This document shows positions 43,575-54,315 of a stretch of DNA of 64,000 bases, one piece after another (position 1 is the first letter of the stretch; every line of letters begins with the position of its first letter). Source of the stretch: an uncultured Bacteroidota bacterium (GTDB taxonomy: Bacteria; Bacteroidota; Bacteroidia; Chitinophagales; Chitinophagaceae); assembly GCA_903929195.1 (NCBI GenBank), contig CAIYTT010000028.1, positions 46,925-110,924 of the forward strand, in the 5' to 3' direction. Below the pieces are notes generated by a model that was not told the origin of the DNA, did not search any database, and worked only from the letters and a program-made list of their open reading frames with translations. The position numbers were made by a program, and so were the translations under genes.

Positions 43575-45248
43575 TCAATCTGGCTTTTTGCCGTCTAGAA
43601 ACGTATTTATTGTATGTAAAGATACTTCAGGTCCTTTATTCGTATCATTTACATCAACTGTATATTTGCTGTAATAATTATCGGTTGACGGCTGCTGATT
43701 ATCAAGCAATATATTTTTACGTTTATATGCAGGTACTAATTCAAATTCATCGTTGCTTTCTGCATTTTTTATATTAAAACTCATTCTGCGTAAGCGTTCT
43801 GCTCGTTCTTCCAATGCTCTTTTCTGTTCTTCAAATCTTCTTTTTTCTTCCATTTCCTCATCACTCAATATACGTTCACCTATTTTATAAGGTACAGATT
43901 CTTTTGCACCAGATACCGGTTCGTTCTTATAGTTTGATTTACTAACAGATTCTTCTTCTTTCTTTTCGTCTTTGCTGCTGTTGTCTAAATTAAAAACAAA
44001 GTTTTGGTCTACAGTAGGTTTTGCGGGTTCCATGTTTGGCCATGTAAAGCTTGTTTTTATGGCGTCTTTATTAATCCCGAAATTCGCATCTGCCTGATTG
44101 TTATCAAAACTGTTATTGTTTCTCATCGGCATTTCAACCAAAGTAGGCATAAGGCTATCTGTAATTTTGCCTGTAAAAGGTTTAGAGTCTTGCGGCAAAG
44201 TTTCGGGCATTGGGTCTTTACCAAGCTGCCATATTTCTTTTTTTGGCTCATTGGTTTTTGCAGGAAATTCAACCTTAATATCACGGTGTTCAAAACCGGT
44301 TGCGATAATAGTAACAGCAATTTTGTCGTTCAAATTAGGGTCGTTACCCATACCTAAAATAACATCGCAATTTTCGCCTGCTTGTCTTTGCACATAAGCT
44401 TGTACGGCTTCTGTTTCATCCATAGTGTGCTCAAACTCCCCTGCGGCAGATGTAATATTTAATAATAACCATTTAGCACCCGATATATCACTGTCATTAA
44501 GCAAGGGTGAATTTAAAGCTTCTTCAACAGCATGTAAAGCGCGGTTTTCGCCTGCAACCGCTGCACTGCCTAATATGGCAACACCACCATCTCTCATTAC
44601 TGTGCATACATCGGCAAAGTCCACATTTATTTGCCCTGTTGTGTTTATTACGTCTGTAATACATTTTGCAGCAGTAGCCAAAATATCATCTGCTTTAGAA
44701 AAAGCAAGTCTGTAAGGTAAATTACCAAATTGTTGGCGTAATTTATCGTTAGATACTACAAGTATAGTATCCACATGTTCTCTCATGCGGTCTATACCGT
44801 CTTGTGCTTGTTTCATTCTTCTACGGCCTTCGTAAGTAAAAGGCATCGTAACAATACCAACCGTAAGTATGCCTAAATCTTTACAAATTTTAGCTACCAC
44901 CGGCGCTCCGCCTGTACCGGTACCACCACCCATACCGGCAGTAATAAATGCCATACGGGTATTTACTTTCAGTATTTTAGTAATGTCTTCTAAACTTTCC
45001 TCACTTGCCTGCTTCCCAATTTCCGGATTTGCACCCGCACCTAACCCTTGAGTAAGGTGTGGCCCTAATTGTATTTTATTAGCAACCGGACTTAGTGCCA
45101 GAGCCTGCGAATCGGTATTACAAACAATAAAATCCACGCCCTCAATACCAAGGCCATGCATATAATTTACCGCGTTACTGCCGCCGCCGCCCACTCCTAT
45201 TACTTTAATAATAGAAGATTGATTTCTTGGAATTTCAAAATGTATCAT
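43575..45248 (-). CDS. ftsZ: Cell division protein FtsZ
   Basis: FtsZ is the tubulin-like GTPase that forms the division ring. The 557-residue product has GVGGGGSNAVNYM near 17-29, the signature AGMGGGTGTGGAP near 103-115, and the T7 loop NVDFADVCTVM. After the globular part (about 320) there is a long variable region (330-500) rich in Pro/Asn and a charged helix EEMEEKRRFEEQKRALEERA. The end, SLHTINTFLDGKKPD, is the conserved C-terminal peptide seen in this phylum. Last gene of the dcw operon, 70 nt after ftsA. Confidence 0.97.
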   Translation of the reverse strand: MIHFEIPRNQSSIIKVIGVGGGGSNAVNYMHGLGIEGVDFIVCNTDSQALALSPVANKIQLGPHLTQGLGAGANPEIGKQASEESLEDITKILKVNTRMAFITAGMGGGTGTGGAPVVAKICKDLGILTVGIVTMPFTYEGRRRMKQAQDGIDRMREHVDTILVVSNDKLRQQFGNLPYRLAFSKADDILATAAKCITDVINTTGQINVDFADVCTVMRDGGVAILGSAAVAGENRALHAVEEALNSPLLNDSDISGAKWLLLNITSAAGEFEHTMDETEAVQAYVQRQAGENCDVILGMGNDPNLNDKIAVTIIATGFEHRDIKVEFPAKTNEPKKEIWQLGKDPMPETLPQDSKPFTGKITDSLMPTLVEMPMRNNNSFDNNQADANFGINKDAIKTSFTWPNMEPAKPTVDQNFVFNLDNSSKDEKKEEESVSKSNYKNEPVSGAKESVPYKIGERILSDEEMEEKRRFEEQKRALEERAERLRRMSFNIKNAESNDEFELVPAYKRKNILLDNQQPSTDNYYSKYTVDVNDTNKGPEVSLHTINTFLDGKKPD

Positions 45249-45318
45249 ACTATTGCATTTTTTTGTGTTAAGAAATAATTGTATTTGTTTTATTTTTTAT
45301 TTATATTGTTAAATTGTT

Positions 45319-46722
45319 TTACAGTTGTTTATCCTCTACGTCTTCAAATAATTCAAGTAGTTTGTCTTTTAAGTTTTCAAAAAGACCTTTACCCGATTTA
45401 ACCTTTTTAGGTGCTTGTTTTAATTCAGGTTCAATTGGTAGTTCTTCTTCGTCCTCTTCTTGTTCTGCAACAATTACTGGTTCTTTTTCTATGGGTTGGC
45501 TCGATACTGTTACGTGTATTGTATTACCACCATCACCAACAAAACGCATACTGCCATTTTCAAAATCATGGTAACCACGTAATATTAAACCGATACAGGT
45601 TGAATACATAGGGTTATTTAACTCTTCGTTATGTCCGCCGGCAAGGTGTTCATTTGGAAGCCCTATTCTTGCACCCATTCCTGTTAAGTACTCCGTAAGC
45701 TGTTTAAGGTTCCTAAGTTTGGCACCACCACCGGTAAGTATTATACCGCCGTATAAACGTTTATCAAGGTCCACCTGTTTCAGATTATATAATACAAGTT
45801 CCATAATTTCTTGCATACGAGACTGAATGATACTTGCCAGATTTTTTACCGAAATCTCTCTTTGTGGCATACCTCTAAGTCCGGGTATAGAAATATAGTG
45901 ATTTGCATTCGCCTCGTCGGCAAGGGCACCACCGAATTGAATTTTCATTTGTTCGGCCTGTGCTTTCAACACACCCAAACCATGCTTAATGTCGTTAGTA
46001 ATATTTACACCAGCATAAGGTATTACAGCGGTATGCTTTAGTATGCCGTCATAAAAAACAGCCATATCGGTAGTACCTCCACCAATATCCACTATTGCCA
46101 CACCGGCTTCCAAATCTTCATCATTCATTACTGCAAATGCTGATGCAAGTGGTTGTAATACTAAATCCCTCGTAATAAGGTTTGACCTGTCCACGCAACG
46201 TTTTATACTACGAATAGCATTTTTATCGCCTGTAATAACGTGGAAGTTTGCCCCTATTTTAACACCCGTCATACCTATTGGGTTTACAATATAACCGGTA
46301 CTGTCCACAGTGTATTCTTGCGGTACAATATCAATTATCTGGTCTCCGGCAGGTATGTTTGTTTTGTATTGGTCGCGAATAAGCAAGTCTATATCAGCTT
46401 TACTTATTTCTTCGTCAATATTGACTCTCACCCTGTCGCCACGAGTTTGTAAGCTTTTAATATGTTGACCGGCAATACCAACATAGACCTCCTTTATTTC
46501 CAGATTAGGATTTGATTCCAAACATCGTTGTATTGCCAACTCTATGGAATTAAAGCATTGGTCTATGTTTTGTACCACACCATGATTTACTCCATTCGAG
46601 TCTGCAAGACCGAAACCAAGAATTTCTATCTTGCCATATTCATTTTTTTTACCGGCAATGGCTACCACTTTTGTAGTTCCAATATCTAAACCTACAATTA
46701 TAGGTTGAAGTTTTTTACTCAT
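45319..46722 (-). CDS. ftsA: Cell division protein FtsA
   Basis: FtsA is the actin-like ATPase that ties FtsZ to the membrane. The 467-residue product has VGLDIGTTKVVAIAGK at the start (phosphate-1), the SHS2 region 1C domain (RVNIDEEISKADIDLL), VAIVDIGGGTTDMAVFYDG (phosphate-2), IILTGGGAKLRNL (adenosine motif) and an acidic linker (about 410-445, AEQEEDEEELPIEPELKQ). The tail GLFENLKDKLLELFEDVED is an amphipathic helix, as the membrane anchor should be. In the operon between ftsQ and ftsZ. Confidence 0.95.
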   Translation of the reverse strand: MSKKLQPIIVGLDIGTTKVVAIAGKKNEYGKIEILGFGLADSNGVNHGVVQNIDQCFNSIELAIQRCLESNPNLEIKEVYVGIAGQHIKSLQTRGDRVRVNIDEEISKADIDLLIRDQYKTNIPAGDQIIDIVPQEYTVDSTGYIVNPIGMTGVKIGANFHVITGDKNAIRSIKRCVDRSNLITRDLVLQPLASAFAVMNDEDLEAGVAIVDIGGGTTDMAVFYDGILKHTAVIPYAGVNITNDIKHGLGVLKAQAEQMKIQFGGALADEANANHYISIPGLRGMPQREISVKNLASIIQSRMQEIMELVLYNLKQVDLDKRLYGGIILTGGGAKLRNLKQLTEYLTGMGARIGLPNEHLAGGHNEELNNPMYSTCIGLILRGYHDFENGSMRFVGDGGNTIHVTVSSQPIEKEPVIVAEQEEDEEELPIEPELKQAPKKVKSGKGLFENLKDKLLELFEDVEDKQL

Positions 46723-46776
46723 AACATCAAAATATTTTAATTTATTAAGTAATATTTTGTAAAATTTTAATTTTTA

Positions 46777-47817
46777 TTATTTATTCTTTACTTTATTATG
46801 TTCTTCTTTCTTTTTATTTTCTTTCTTATTGTCTTTTTGCTTACCCTTATCTTTTAATTTATCTTTTGCCTTATCTTCTTTCTTGACATCAGTTTTTTTG
46901 TCTTTTTGTTTGATTGCAACGGTATCTTTTCCGCTTACATTATCCAAAGAATCCGAATCTTCATTTTTAGTATCTGCCTCAATTCTTGCTTTAATTTGGC
47001 TTAAAGATTCCTCAAATTTATCTACCGGCCCATGATAAGGTATTGTAGGCGATGCAACCACCTGCCCTTTAAACCTTAAATCAAGCGTCTCATATTTGTC
47101 CCAACCTATTCTGTTTAGTACATTCTTATAAAATATAAATAAGTTATCAAATTTATCATTAGCCCGTGCAGTATCTCCAAAAATTATTTTTTGATTGCCT
47201 AATACAGGTATTAATTCAAATTTATTATTAGAGTCAACAATTATCTGTGTTATTTGTATATTCCAAAAAGTATCTGCTTGTATGGTATTCACCATATAAA
47301 GTATTTGAGATTTTAGAGCATTACCGGCACTATCATTTTTTATTTCCGGAACATTAGTAATTACAGTTGTATAAAAAATGAAGTTATCGGTAAGCGGCAT
47401 AAAATGCATGGTATTATCCATATAATAGCTGCTATTGTCTTTGCCGAAAATACGTGTTACAGGTATTCTTTGTGTTACATATATGTTTAAAATTTTATTT
47501 TTATCAATATAGATTTGTGCATCAGCTACCCACGGGTCTGTTTTTAGCACAGTTTCCATTTCATGTATATCTATTTTGGCTACGGGTATATTCATTATAT
47601 CAATTTGCCTATTGGTAATTATTTTATCCAATATTTCCTTTTGTTCTATAAACTGATATTTTTTATTGTTTTTAATATTTATTACAATATTTTTTATTGT
47701 TTTATTGTCATCTATTTTGGCAGCACTTACAATAGCAATAATACAGCAGCAGGTAACTACAAGTGTTAGCAACACTTGTACTATTTTACGAACTGATATT
47801 TTACGCTTATCTGTCAT
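46777..47817 (-). CDS. ftsQ: Cell division protein FtsQ-like
   Basis: The 346-residue product has one N-terminal membrane helix (VQVLLTLVVTCCCIIAIVSA, about 13-32). A POTRA-like domain follows (about 40-110, IKNNKKYQFIEQKEILDKI ... DPWVADAQIYIDKNKILNIY) and a beta domain with RIPVTRIFG and the terminal YETLDLRFKGQVVASP. The last 60 residues are almost all Lys, Asp and Glu, a low-complexity tail (KKDEKAKD-like) not found in well-studied FtsQ. FtsQ, with FtsL and FtsB, forms the trans-membrane bridge of the divisome. Assignment rests on position and pattern. Confidence 0.85.
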   Translation of the reverse strand: MTDKRKISVRKIVQVLLTLVVTCCCIIAIVSAAKIDDNKTIKNIVINIKNNKKYQFIEQKEILDKIITNRQIDIMNIPVAKIDIHEMETVLKTDPWVADAQIYIDKNKILNIYVTQRIPVTRIFGKDNSSYYMDNTMHFMPLTDNFIFYTTVITNVPEIKNDSAGNALKSQILYMVNTIQADTFWNIQITQIIVDSNNKFELIPVLGNQKIIFGDTARANDKFDNLFIFYKNVLNRIGWDKYETLDLRFKGQVVASPTIPYHGPVDKFEESLSQIKARIEADTKNEDSDSLDNVSGKDTVAIKQKDKKTDVKKEDKAKDKLKDKGKQKDNKKENKKKEEHNKVKNK

Positions 47818-47831
47818 TGTTTTATTTAGTT

Positions 47832-49190
47832 CTATTTTTTAGATAATATATTCTTTATAGGTGCTACTAATTTATCTATATCACCGGCACCGGCAGTAAT
47901 AAACAGTTCAAACTCATTGTTATTAATATATTCAAGTAAGTATTCTTTAGATACTATTTTATAATTACTATTTTTCATTTTATTTGTAATTATTGTCGAA
48001 GTAACACCGTCGATAGGCAACTCTCTTGCCGGATAGATGTCTAATAAAAGTACCTCATCGGCTAAATCTAAACTTTTTGCAAAACCATCTACCAAATCGC
48101 GTGTACGAGTAAATAAGTGTGGCTGAAAACAGATTACACATTTGCGATTAGCGAATAAATGTTTTGCACTGTTTATTAATGCAGCTAATTCGGCCGGGTG
48201 ATGTGCATAATCGTCAATGAAAACAATTTTTTCTGATTTTATTATGTATTCAAATCGTCTTTTTACACCTTTAAAATTGGCAAATGCTTTTTTTACAATA
48301 CCGGAGTCCATGCCTAATAATTGTGTTACAGCAATTGCTGCCACTGCATTTTCAACATTGTGCAGACCGCCAATTGGCAAATGTATATCGGTTATAACTT
48401 CATTTTGGCAGATAACATCAAAAACATACTCTCCATTATTAATATTAATATTGGCAGCTCTATAATCAGCATTTTCAGCTTTTAAGCTATATGTTTTGGT
48501 TTGTGGGCCTACCAATTCAGCTTGTCTGTGCAAGCCTTGCTTTACTACTAATGTTCCTGTAGGTTTAATGTTATTTACATATTGTATAAAAGCGTCCTCC
48601 ATTTGTGCAGGCGTGCCATATATATCTAAATGGTCGGGGTCTATGGATGTTAGAACCGCAATATCGGGTTGCAGTTTCAAGAAACTTCTATCATATTCAT
48701 CTGCTTCTATAACGGCAGTTTCTCTTTTATTGCTCCAATAATTACTTTCATAATTTACCGATATACCGCCTAAGAATGCATTACAACCATAATTTGTTTC
48801 ACGCAACAGAAACGCAATCATAGTAGAAATAGTTGTTTTACCATGCGTACCGGCAACTGTTATAGAAAAATATGCCTCTGTAATCCATTGCAAAACATCG
48901 CTACGTTTGTAAACAAAATAATTATGTGTTTGATACCAATTAAGCTCAGCATGATTTTTAGGAATGGCAGGTGTATAAACAACTAATTGGGCATGAGGGT
49001 CTAATAGACTTACATCATCGGTATAATGTATCTCAATACCCTCCGATGCCAGTTGTTTCGTCAATTCTGTTTCTGTACGGTCATAGCCGCACACTATCGC
49101 CCCATGCTCTAAAAAGAACCTGGCAATAGCACTCATGCCAATACCGCCTACGCCTACAAAATAAACCCTTTTTATCTCCTTTACATTCAT
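47832..49190 (-). CDS. murC: UDP-N-acetylmuramate--L-alanine ligase
   Basis: MurC adds L-alanine to UDP-MurNAc with ATP, the first amino acid of the peptide stem. The 452-residue product shows VYFVGVGGIGMSAIARFF at the start, Walker-type AGTHGKTTISTMI near 113, VIEADEYDRSFLKL, SIDPDHLDIYG, NVENAVAAIAV and FIDDYAHHPAEL. Complete. Lies 4 nt before the murG end and 15 nt ahead of ftsQ. Confidence 0.96.
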   Translation of the reverse strand: MNVKEIKRVYFVGVGGIGMSAIARFFLEHGAIVCGYDRTETELTKQLASEGIEIHYTDDVSLLDPHAQLVVYTPAIPKNHAELNWYQTHNYFVYKRSDVLQWITEAYFSITVAGTHGKTTISTMIAFLLRETNYGCNAFLGGISVNYESNYWSNKRETAVIEADEYDRSFLKLQPDIAVLTSIDPDHLDIYGTPAQMEDAFIQYVNNIKPTGTLVVKQGLHRQAELVGPQTKTYSLKAENADYRAANININNGEYVFDVICQNEVITDIHLPIGGLHNVENAVAAIAVTQLLGMDSGIVKKAFANFKGVKRRFEYIIKSEKIVFIDDYAHHPAELAALINSAKHLFANRKCVICFQPHLFTRTRDLVDGFAKSLDLADEVLLLDIYPARELPIDGVTSTIITNKMKNSNYKIVSKEYLLEYINNNEFELFITAGAGDIDKLVAPIKNILSKK

Positions 49191-49193
49191 TAT

Positions 49194-50303
49194 TTATACT
49201 TTAGCTATTTCAATAATTTTTTTTGCTATTTGTTCGTCAGCGTCCTTTATAGCCAATCGTTTTAAATTATCAGCCATAATTTCTTGCATTTTTATGTCGT
49301 TCACTACTAATTTTATTTTTTTTAATAGTTCTGTTTTCACTTCATTGTCTTTCACTATCATAGCGGCATTTAACTGTACTAACTCCATTGCATTATTGGT
49401 TTGGTGGTCTTCGGCAGCATGTGGATAGGGTACAAATACCACAGGTTTACCTGCAATACATATCTCTGCAATAGCCAATGCACCTGCTCGCGATACAATA
49501 AAATCAGCCGCAGTATATGCATAATCCATTTTTTGTATAAATGCTTCAACCTTTACATTTTCACCTACTTCAATAGCCTTCTGATTTGCTTTATCATAAT
49601 AATTTTTTCCTGTTTGCCATATTACTTGTAATCCTTCGTTTATAATGTCGCCTATTACATTGTAAATTGCATCATTTATAGACTGTGCCCCAAGGCTGCC
49701 ACCAATAATTAATAGTGTTTTCTTTTCGTTGCTTAACCCAAAGAAATGGAGTGCCTCTTGCTTACTACAAGCCATATTCGCAATTTCATGTCTTACGGGG
49801 TTGCCTGTATAAACAATTTTTGCTTTCGGAAAGAATTGATCCATTTTTTGATAAGCAACACAAATGATATTGGCATTGCGACCAAGAATCATATTGCTCT
49901 TACCTGCAAATGAATTTTGCTCTTGTATTAAAGTAGGTATTTTTCTGTTTTGACCCGCAGCCATAACCGGAAAACTTGCATATCCACCAACACCAACTAT
50001 CACATTTGGGTTAAAATCTTTAATAATTTTATCTGCTTCTATTCTGCTTTTTATAAGTTTAAATGGTAATAAAATATTTTCAAATAATTTCCCTCTTTTA
50101 AATCCGTCAATGTCTAACCCGATAATTTTAAATCCCTGTTGTGGAATTTTTTCCATTTCCATTTTACCCTTAGCACCCACAAATAATAATTGTACGCCCG
50201 GCAAAAGTCTTTGCAGAGCTTTGGCAATAGCAAGAGCAGGGAAGATGTGCCCCCCTGTACCGCCACCGGCAATTATTACGCGTAAAGTATCTTTGTTAGT
50301 CAT
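49194..50303 (-). CDS. murG: UDP-N-acetylglucosamine--undecaprenyl-pyrophosphoryl-MurNAc-pentapeptide transferase
   Basis: MurG transfers GlcNAc to lipid I to form lipid II on the inner face of the membrane. The 369-residue product has AGGGTGGHIFPALAIA, the glycine loop VGVGGYASFPVM, LIQEQNSFAGKSN, IGGSLGAQSIND, and ISRAGALAIAEICIAGKPVVFVPYPHAAEDHQTNNA, all diagnostic. Its start overlaps the ftsW end by eight bases. Confidence 0.96.
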   Translation of the reverse strand: MTNKDTLRVIIAGGGTGGHIFPALAIAKALQRLLPGVQLLFVGAKGKMEMEKIPQQGFKIIGLDIDGFKRGKLFENILLPFKLIKSRIEADKIIKDFNPNVIVGVGGYASFPVMAAGQNRKIPTLIQEQNSFAGKSNMILGRNANIICVAYQKMDQFFPKAKIVYTGNPVRHEIANMACSKQEALHFFGLSNEKKTLLIIGGSLGAQSINDAIYNVIGDIINEGLQVIWQTGKNYYDKANQKAIEVGENVKVEAFIQKMDYAYTAADFIVSRAGALAIAEICIAGKPVVFVPYPHAAEDHQTNNAMELVQLNAAMIVKDNEVKTELLKKIKLVVNDIKMQEIMADNLKRLAIKDADEQIAKKIIEIAKV

Positions 50304-51624
50304 CTAATGTTGATATTACTTTTAAACTATTTCCTGTCCCTTGATTTCTTCTTCCTTTTTTTTCTGTTGCAGTTGTAGCCGCATCCATAACCGGTACTAC
50401 AATTGGATTCTTTTTTGGTTCTTTGCTTTCCTGAACAAATAATTTTGATACTACTTTTTTATCATTTCTTTTTTCTCCCTCCATTTCATCTACATATCTA
50501 CTTACACTCAATATAATGCCTATGGCAATACTTGTAAACCAAATAGAAGAACCACCCATACTTATCATAGGCAAGGTAAGCCCGGTTACTGGTACAATAT
50601 GCACGGTAACAGCCATGTTTAGCATTGCCTGAAACACCAAGGTAATACTTAACCCTACTGCCAAGAATGCACCAAAAGCATACGGACATCGCTTAAATAT
50701 AATAATACTTCGCCATAGAAAAATTAAGTATAGTGCTATTACAAAACCACCACCTAATAAGCCATACTCTTCTATTATAATTGCATATATAAAATCTGAA
50801 AAACAGAAGGGTAAATTGTTTCTTTGTATGCTATTGCCTGGCCCCAAACCTGTAAAACCACCATTGGCAATAGCTATTTTGGCTTGTTGCACCTGAAAAT
50901 CGCCACCTTCTTTACCGTTTTGTTGTTTACCGGCAGAGAAAAATTCATTTACTCTTTTTTTCCATACCGTACCCCTACCATAACCGGTAGCAATAGACAA
51001 AACATATATTAATGTAACCGTTACAATGCCTATCCCAACCAATAATAATAAGTGTGTAAATTTTACCCTACCAATAAAAAATAGTATAAAACAAGTAATG
51101 CCTAACATTAATGCTGTGGAAAGATTAGATGGTGCAATAAGTACACAGGTAAGTATCATAGGGAACAGTACAGGGAAAAATCCTTGCTTTAGATTTTCTA
51201 TAATAGGCTGTTTTATACTTAGTGTACGTGCCAAGAACATAAACAATGCAAGTTTTGCCAAATCGGATGACTGAAAAGATATATTAATAATTGGCAACAT
51301 AATAAAACGGCTGCTGTTATGTACCTTACTACCAAATATTAAAGTTAAAAACAATAAAGGCAAACTGAAAACATATAATATAGATGCAACCTTAGCAAAT
51401 TTGGTATAATTAATTTTATGAACTCTATATATTATAAACAAACCCAATGCAAGTATCATTAATTGCTTAATAAGATAGTGGCTTGCACTCTGTTCTCTTT
51501 TATATGCCAACAAACCGGTAGAACTATACACAACTAGCAAGCTGATAAGAGACAGTAGTATAACTACCCCCCATATTATTTTATCTCCTTTTGTTTTTGC
51601 CAGCAATTGCTTCATTTGTAACAT
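50296..51624 (-). CDS. ftsW: Cell division SEDS protein FtsW
   Basis: FtsW is the septal peptidoglycan glycosyltransferase of the SEDS family. The 442-residue product has about ten membrane segments, SLLVVYSSTGLLAYK, FQSSDLAKLALFMFLAR, APSNLSTALM, YQVQQAKIAIANGG-like FQVQQAKIAIANGGFTGLGPG, and VTGLTLPMISMGGSSI. The catalytic region fits. A C-terminal cytoplasmic tail of about 70 residues (EGEKRNDKKVVSK...) is Lys/Thr-rich. Overlaps murG by 8 nt. Genetic context makes RodA unlikely. Confidence 0.95.
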   Translation of the reverse strand: MLQMKQLLAKTKGDKIIWGVVILLSLISLLVVYSSTGLLAYKREQSASHYLIKQLMILALGLFIIYRVHKINYTKFAKVASILYVFSLPLLFLTLIFGSKVHNSSRFIMLPIINISFQSSDLAKLALFMFLARTLSIKQPIIENLKQGFFPVLFPMILTCVLIAPSNLSTALMLGITCFILFFIGRVKFTHLLLLVGIGIVTVTLIYVLSIATGYGRGTVWKKRVNEFFSAGKQQNGKEGGDFQVQQAKIAIANGGFTGLGPGNSIQRNNLPFCFSDFIYAIIIEEYGLLGGGFVIALYLIFLWRSIIIFKRCPYAFGAFLAVGLSITLVFQAMLNMAVTVHIVPVTGLTLPMISMGGSSIWFTSIAIGIILSVSRYVDEMEGEKRNDKKVVSKLFVQESKEPKKNPIVVPVMDAATTATEKKGRRNQGTGNSLKVISTLDD

Positions 51625-51675
51625 AAATACGTATTTATACTTTATTCATTTTTTTATAATAATAAAAATTTTGCA

Positions 51676-53031
51676 TTATAAATTTTTCACAGCCTCTTTA
51701 AATTGGTTTCCCCGTTCTTCATAATTCTTAAATAAATCGAAGCTTGCACATGCAGGCGACAACAACACTACATCGCCTTTGTCGGCAAACGAATAAGCAG
51801 CAAGTACTGCGTCTTTTGCCGATTCGGTATCTATTATTGTATCAATAACCGTATCAAAAGCTTTGTGTATGGGTGTATTATCTTTACCAAGACATATAAT
51901 AACTTTTACTTTACTTTCAACTAAATTCATTATTTCACTATAGTCATTGCCTTTGTCTTGCCCACCTAAAATAAGTATTACGGGTTCCGTCATACTTTCT
52001 AAAGCAAACCATACAGAATTAACATTTGTTGCTTTGCTGTCATTAATAAATGATATACCCTTTACGGTAGCCACATATTCTAATCTATGTTGCAAGCCTT
52101 CAAATGCCATTAGGCTTTCTCTTATTTTTAGGCTTCTAATACCCGAAACACGGGCAGATATACCTGCTGCCATACTATTAGATTGATTGTGTTTACCTTT
52201 AAGTGATAATTCATGAATAGACATTTCAAAATCTTCACCTTCAATATTCAGGTGCAAATGTTCATCTTTTAGATACCCTCCTTCACTGCCTTGTTCATTT
52301 ATGTCCATCGTATAATATATAATTTTTGAGTTAATTGAATGATTAGATAAGTATTCCTTAATGTTTAAATCGTCTTTATTTACAATAAAATAATCTTTAT
52401 TTGTTTGGTTCTCTGCAATTCTGAACTTTGATTTTATATAGTTTTCAAATTTATAATCGTATCTATCTAAGTGGTCGGGTGTTATGTTTAGAAGAACAGC
52501 AATATCCGGCTCAAACCAATGTATGTCGTCTAATTGAAAACTACTTACCTCCATAATGTACCATTCGCTAGGTTTTTCAGCTATCTGACGAGCGAAACTG
52601 TAACCTATATTACCTACAAGTGCGGCATCGTAACCGGCATTTTTAAATATATACCAAATTAGTTTTGTTGTTGTGCTTTTGCCGTTGCTACCTGTAATTG
52701 CTACTATTTTACTATCACCTTTATATAAATAACCAAATTCTATTTCGCTACATATTTCTATTTTTAAATCTCTAGCTTGTTTTACTATACTTACTTTATT
52801 GCTGATGCCGGGGCTTTTTACAATACAATGAGCATTTAATATCTTTTCAGCAGTATGTCCGTTTTCTTCAAAAGGGATGTCTGCATTTATTAAGTCTTTT
52901 TTATAATTCTCTTTTATTGTACCCCCATCACTCACAAACACATCCCACCCTTTTTGCTTGCCCAGCAAGGCTGCGCCAACACCACTTTCTGCAGCACCTA
53001 ATATTACCAGTCTTTGCATGCTTTGTGTCAT
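51676..53031 (-). CDS. murD: UDP-N-acetylmuramoylalanine--D-glutamate ligase
   Basis: MurD adds D-glutamate to UDP-MurNAc-L-Ala. From the ATG at 53031 the product is 451 residues: RLVILGAAESGVGAALLGKQ, VAITGSNGKSTTTKLI, NITPDHLDRYDY, FINDSKATNVNSVWFALE and LLSPACASFDLFKNYEERG. The longer frame to 53091 lies inside the end of mraY; the ATG at 53031 follows the mraY stop by 2 nt. An ATG four codons later is also possible. Confidence 0.95.
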   Translation of the reverse strand: MTQSMQRLVILGAAESGVGAALLGKQKGWDVFVSDGGTIKENYKKDLINADIPFEENGHTAEKILNAHCIVKSPGISNKVSIVKQARDLKIEICSEIEFGYLYKGDSKIVAITGSNGKSTTTKLIWYIFKNAGYDAALVGNIGYSFARQIAEKPSEWYIMEVSSFQLDDIHWFEPDIAVLLNITPDHLDRYDYKFENYIKSKFRIAENQTNKDYFIVNKDDLNIKEYLSNHSINSKIIYYTMDINEQGSEGGYLKDEHLHLNIEGEDFEMSIHELSLKGKHNQSNSMAAGISARVSGIRSLKIRESLMAFEGLQHRLEYVATVKGISFINDSKATNVNSVWFALESMTEPVILILGGQDKGNDYSEIMNLVESKVKVIICLGKDNTPIHKAFDTVIDTIIDTESAKDAVLAAYSFADKGDVVLLSPACASFDLFKNYEERGNQFKEAVKNL

Positions 53032-53033
53032 TC

Positions 53034-54305
53034 TTATTGTAATTTTAATGTTACGATACTTGCTATGGCAAGTAAAATCCCAATAATCCAAAACCTTGTT
53101 ACTATTTTCGATTCGTGATAGCCTAATTTTTGATAGTGATGGTGTAATGGTGCCATTTTAAAAATACGCCTACCTTCACCATATTTTTTCTTGGTTCGTT
53201 TAAAATACCATACCTGTAGCATTACCGAAATATTTTCTATTAAGAAAATACCACAAATAATAGGTATAAGTAATTCCTTACGTATCATTATCGCCAATGA
53301 TGCAATAATGCCACCCAATGCCAAACTGCCGGTATCGCCCATAAAAACCTGTGCCGGATAAGCATTATACCATAAAAACCCAACGCATGCACCGATAAAA
53401 GCACCGATAAATATAGATAGTTCGCCTAAATTTGGAATATCCATAATATTAAGGTAACCGGCAAATATGTAGTTACCGGATAAATAAGCAAATACACCCA
53501 AACAAACACCGACAATTGCAGAAACTCCGGTTGCCAACCCGTCTATGCCATCTGTAATATTTGCACCGTTAGATACTGCAACTATAATAAATATTACAAA
53601 TAATACATAAATAATAGGTGTCGTAATATCAATATATTTTTCACCAAAAAAGGAAGCAATTTTAGCATAATTAAATTCGTGGCTTTTTACAAAAGGTATA
53701 GTTGTAGTGGCAGTCCTAACTTTTACAAAGGCTTGTTGTTTGCCATTTTCATCTTTTCTATACATAATTCCCGATTCCATTTTCTCTGCTTTATTATGTA
53801 TTCCTTGTTGGGTAGTGCTTACTTCTCTACTTATTACTACTTGGTTATTATAATATAAAGTGAGACCTACAATAATGCCAAGCCCTATTTGACCTAAGAT
53901 TTTAAACTTGCCTGCCAAGCCTTCTTTATTCTTTTTAAATACTTTAATATAATCATCTGCAAAGCCCACAAATCCTAACCATACTGTTGATATAAGCATT
54001 AATATAATATACACATTTTGTACCTTTGCAAACAGTAATGTAGGTATAATGATAGCTGCAATAATAATAAGCCCACCCATTGTAGGAGTACCTTTTTTCT
54101 GTGCTTGGCCTTCTAATCCCAGTTCGCGAATGGTTTCCCCTATCTGTTTTTGATGTAGAAATTTAATAAGCCTTTTACCAAAAACCATTGTAATAACCAA
54201 CGATAAAATAATAGCCATTGCTGCCCTAAAGGTTATGAAATTAAATAGCCCGGCACCCATTAGGTGCACAGAATCTCGTAGGTATGTAAATAAATAGTAC
54301 AGCAT
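53034..54305 (-). CDS. mraY: Phospho-N-acetylmuramoyl-pentapeptide transferase
   Basis: MraY makes lipid I at the inner membrane. The 423-residue product has ten expected helices, [31 protein letters not shown] (the DD motif), [15 protein letters not shown] and [22 protein letters not shown], plus [14 protein letters not shown] periplasmic-side insert (about 150-235) of 70 or so residues is typical of Bacteroidota MraY and accounts for the size over the 360 of E. coli. Confidence 0.96.
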   Translation of the reverse strand: MLYYLFTYLRDSVHLMGAGLFNFITFRAAMAIILSLVITMVFGKRLIKFLHQKQIGETIRELGLEGQAQKKGTPTMGGLIIIAAIIIPTLLFAKVQNVYIILMLISTVWLGFVGFADDYIKVFKKNKEGLAGKFKILGQIGLGIIVGLTLYYNNQVVISREVSTTQQGIHNKAEKMESGIMYRKDENGKQQAFVKVRTATTTIPFVKSHEFNYAKIASFFGEKYIDITTPIIYVLFVIFIIVAVSNGANITDGIDGLATGVSAIVGVCLGVFAYLSGNYIFAGYLNIMDIPNLGELSIFIGAFIGACVGFLWYNAYPAQVFMGDTGSLALGGIIASLAIMIRKELLIPIICGIFLIENISVMLQVWYFKRTKKKYGEGRRIFKMAPLHHHYQKLGYHESKIVTRFWIIGILLAIASIVTLKLQ

Positions 54306-54315
54306 GTACTTAATT

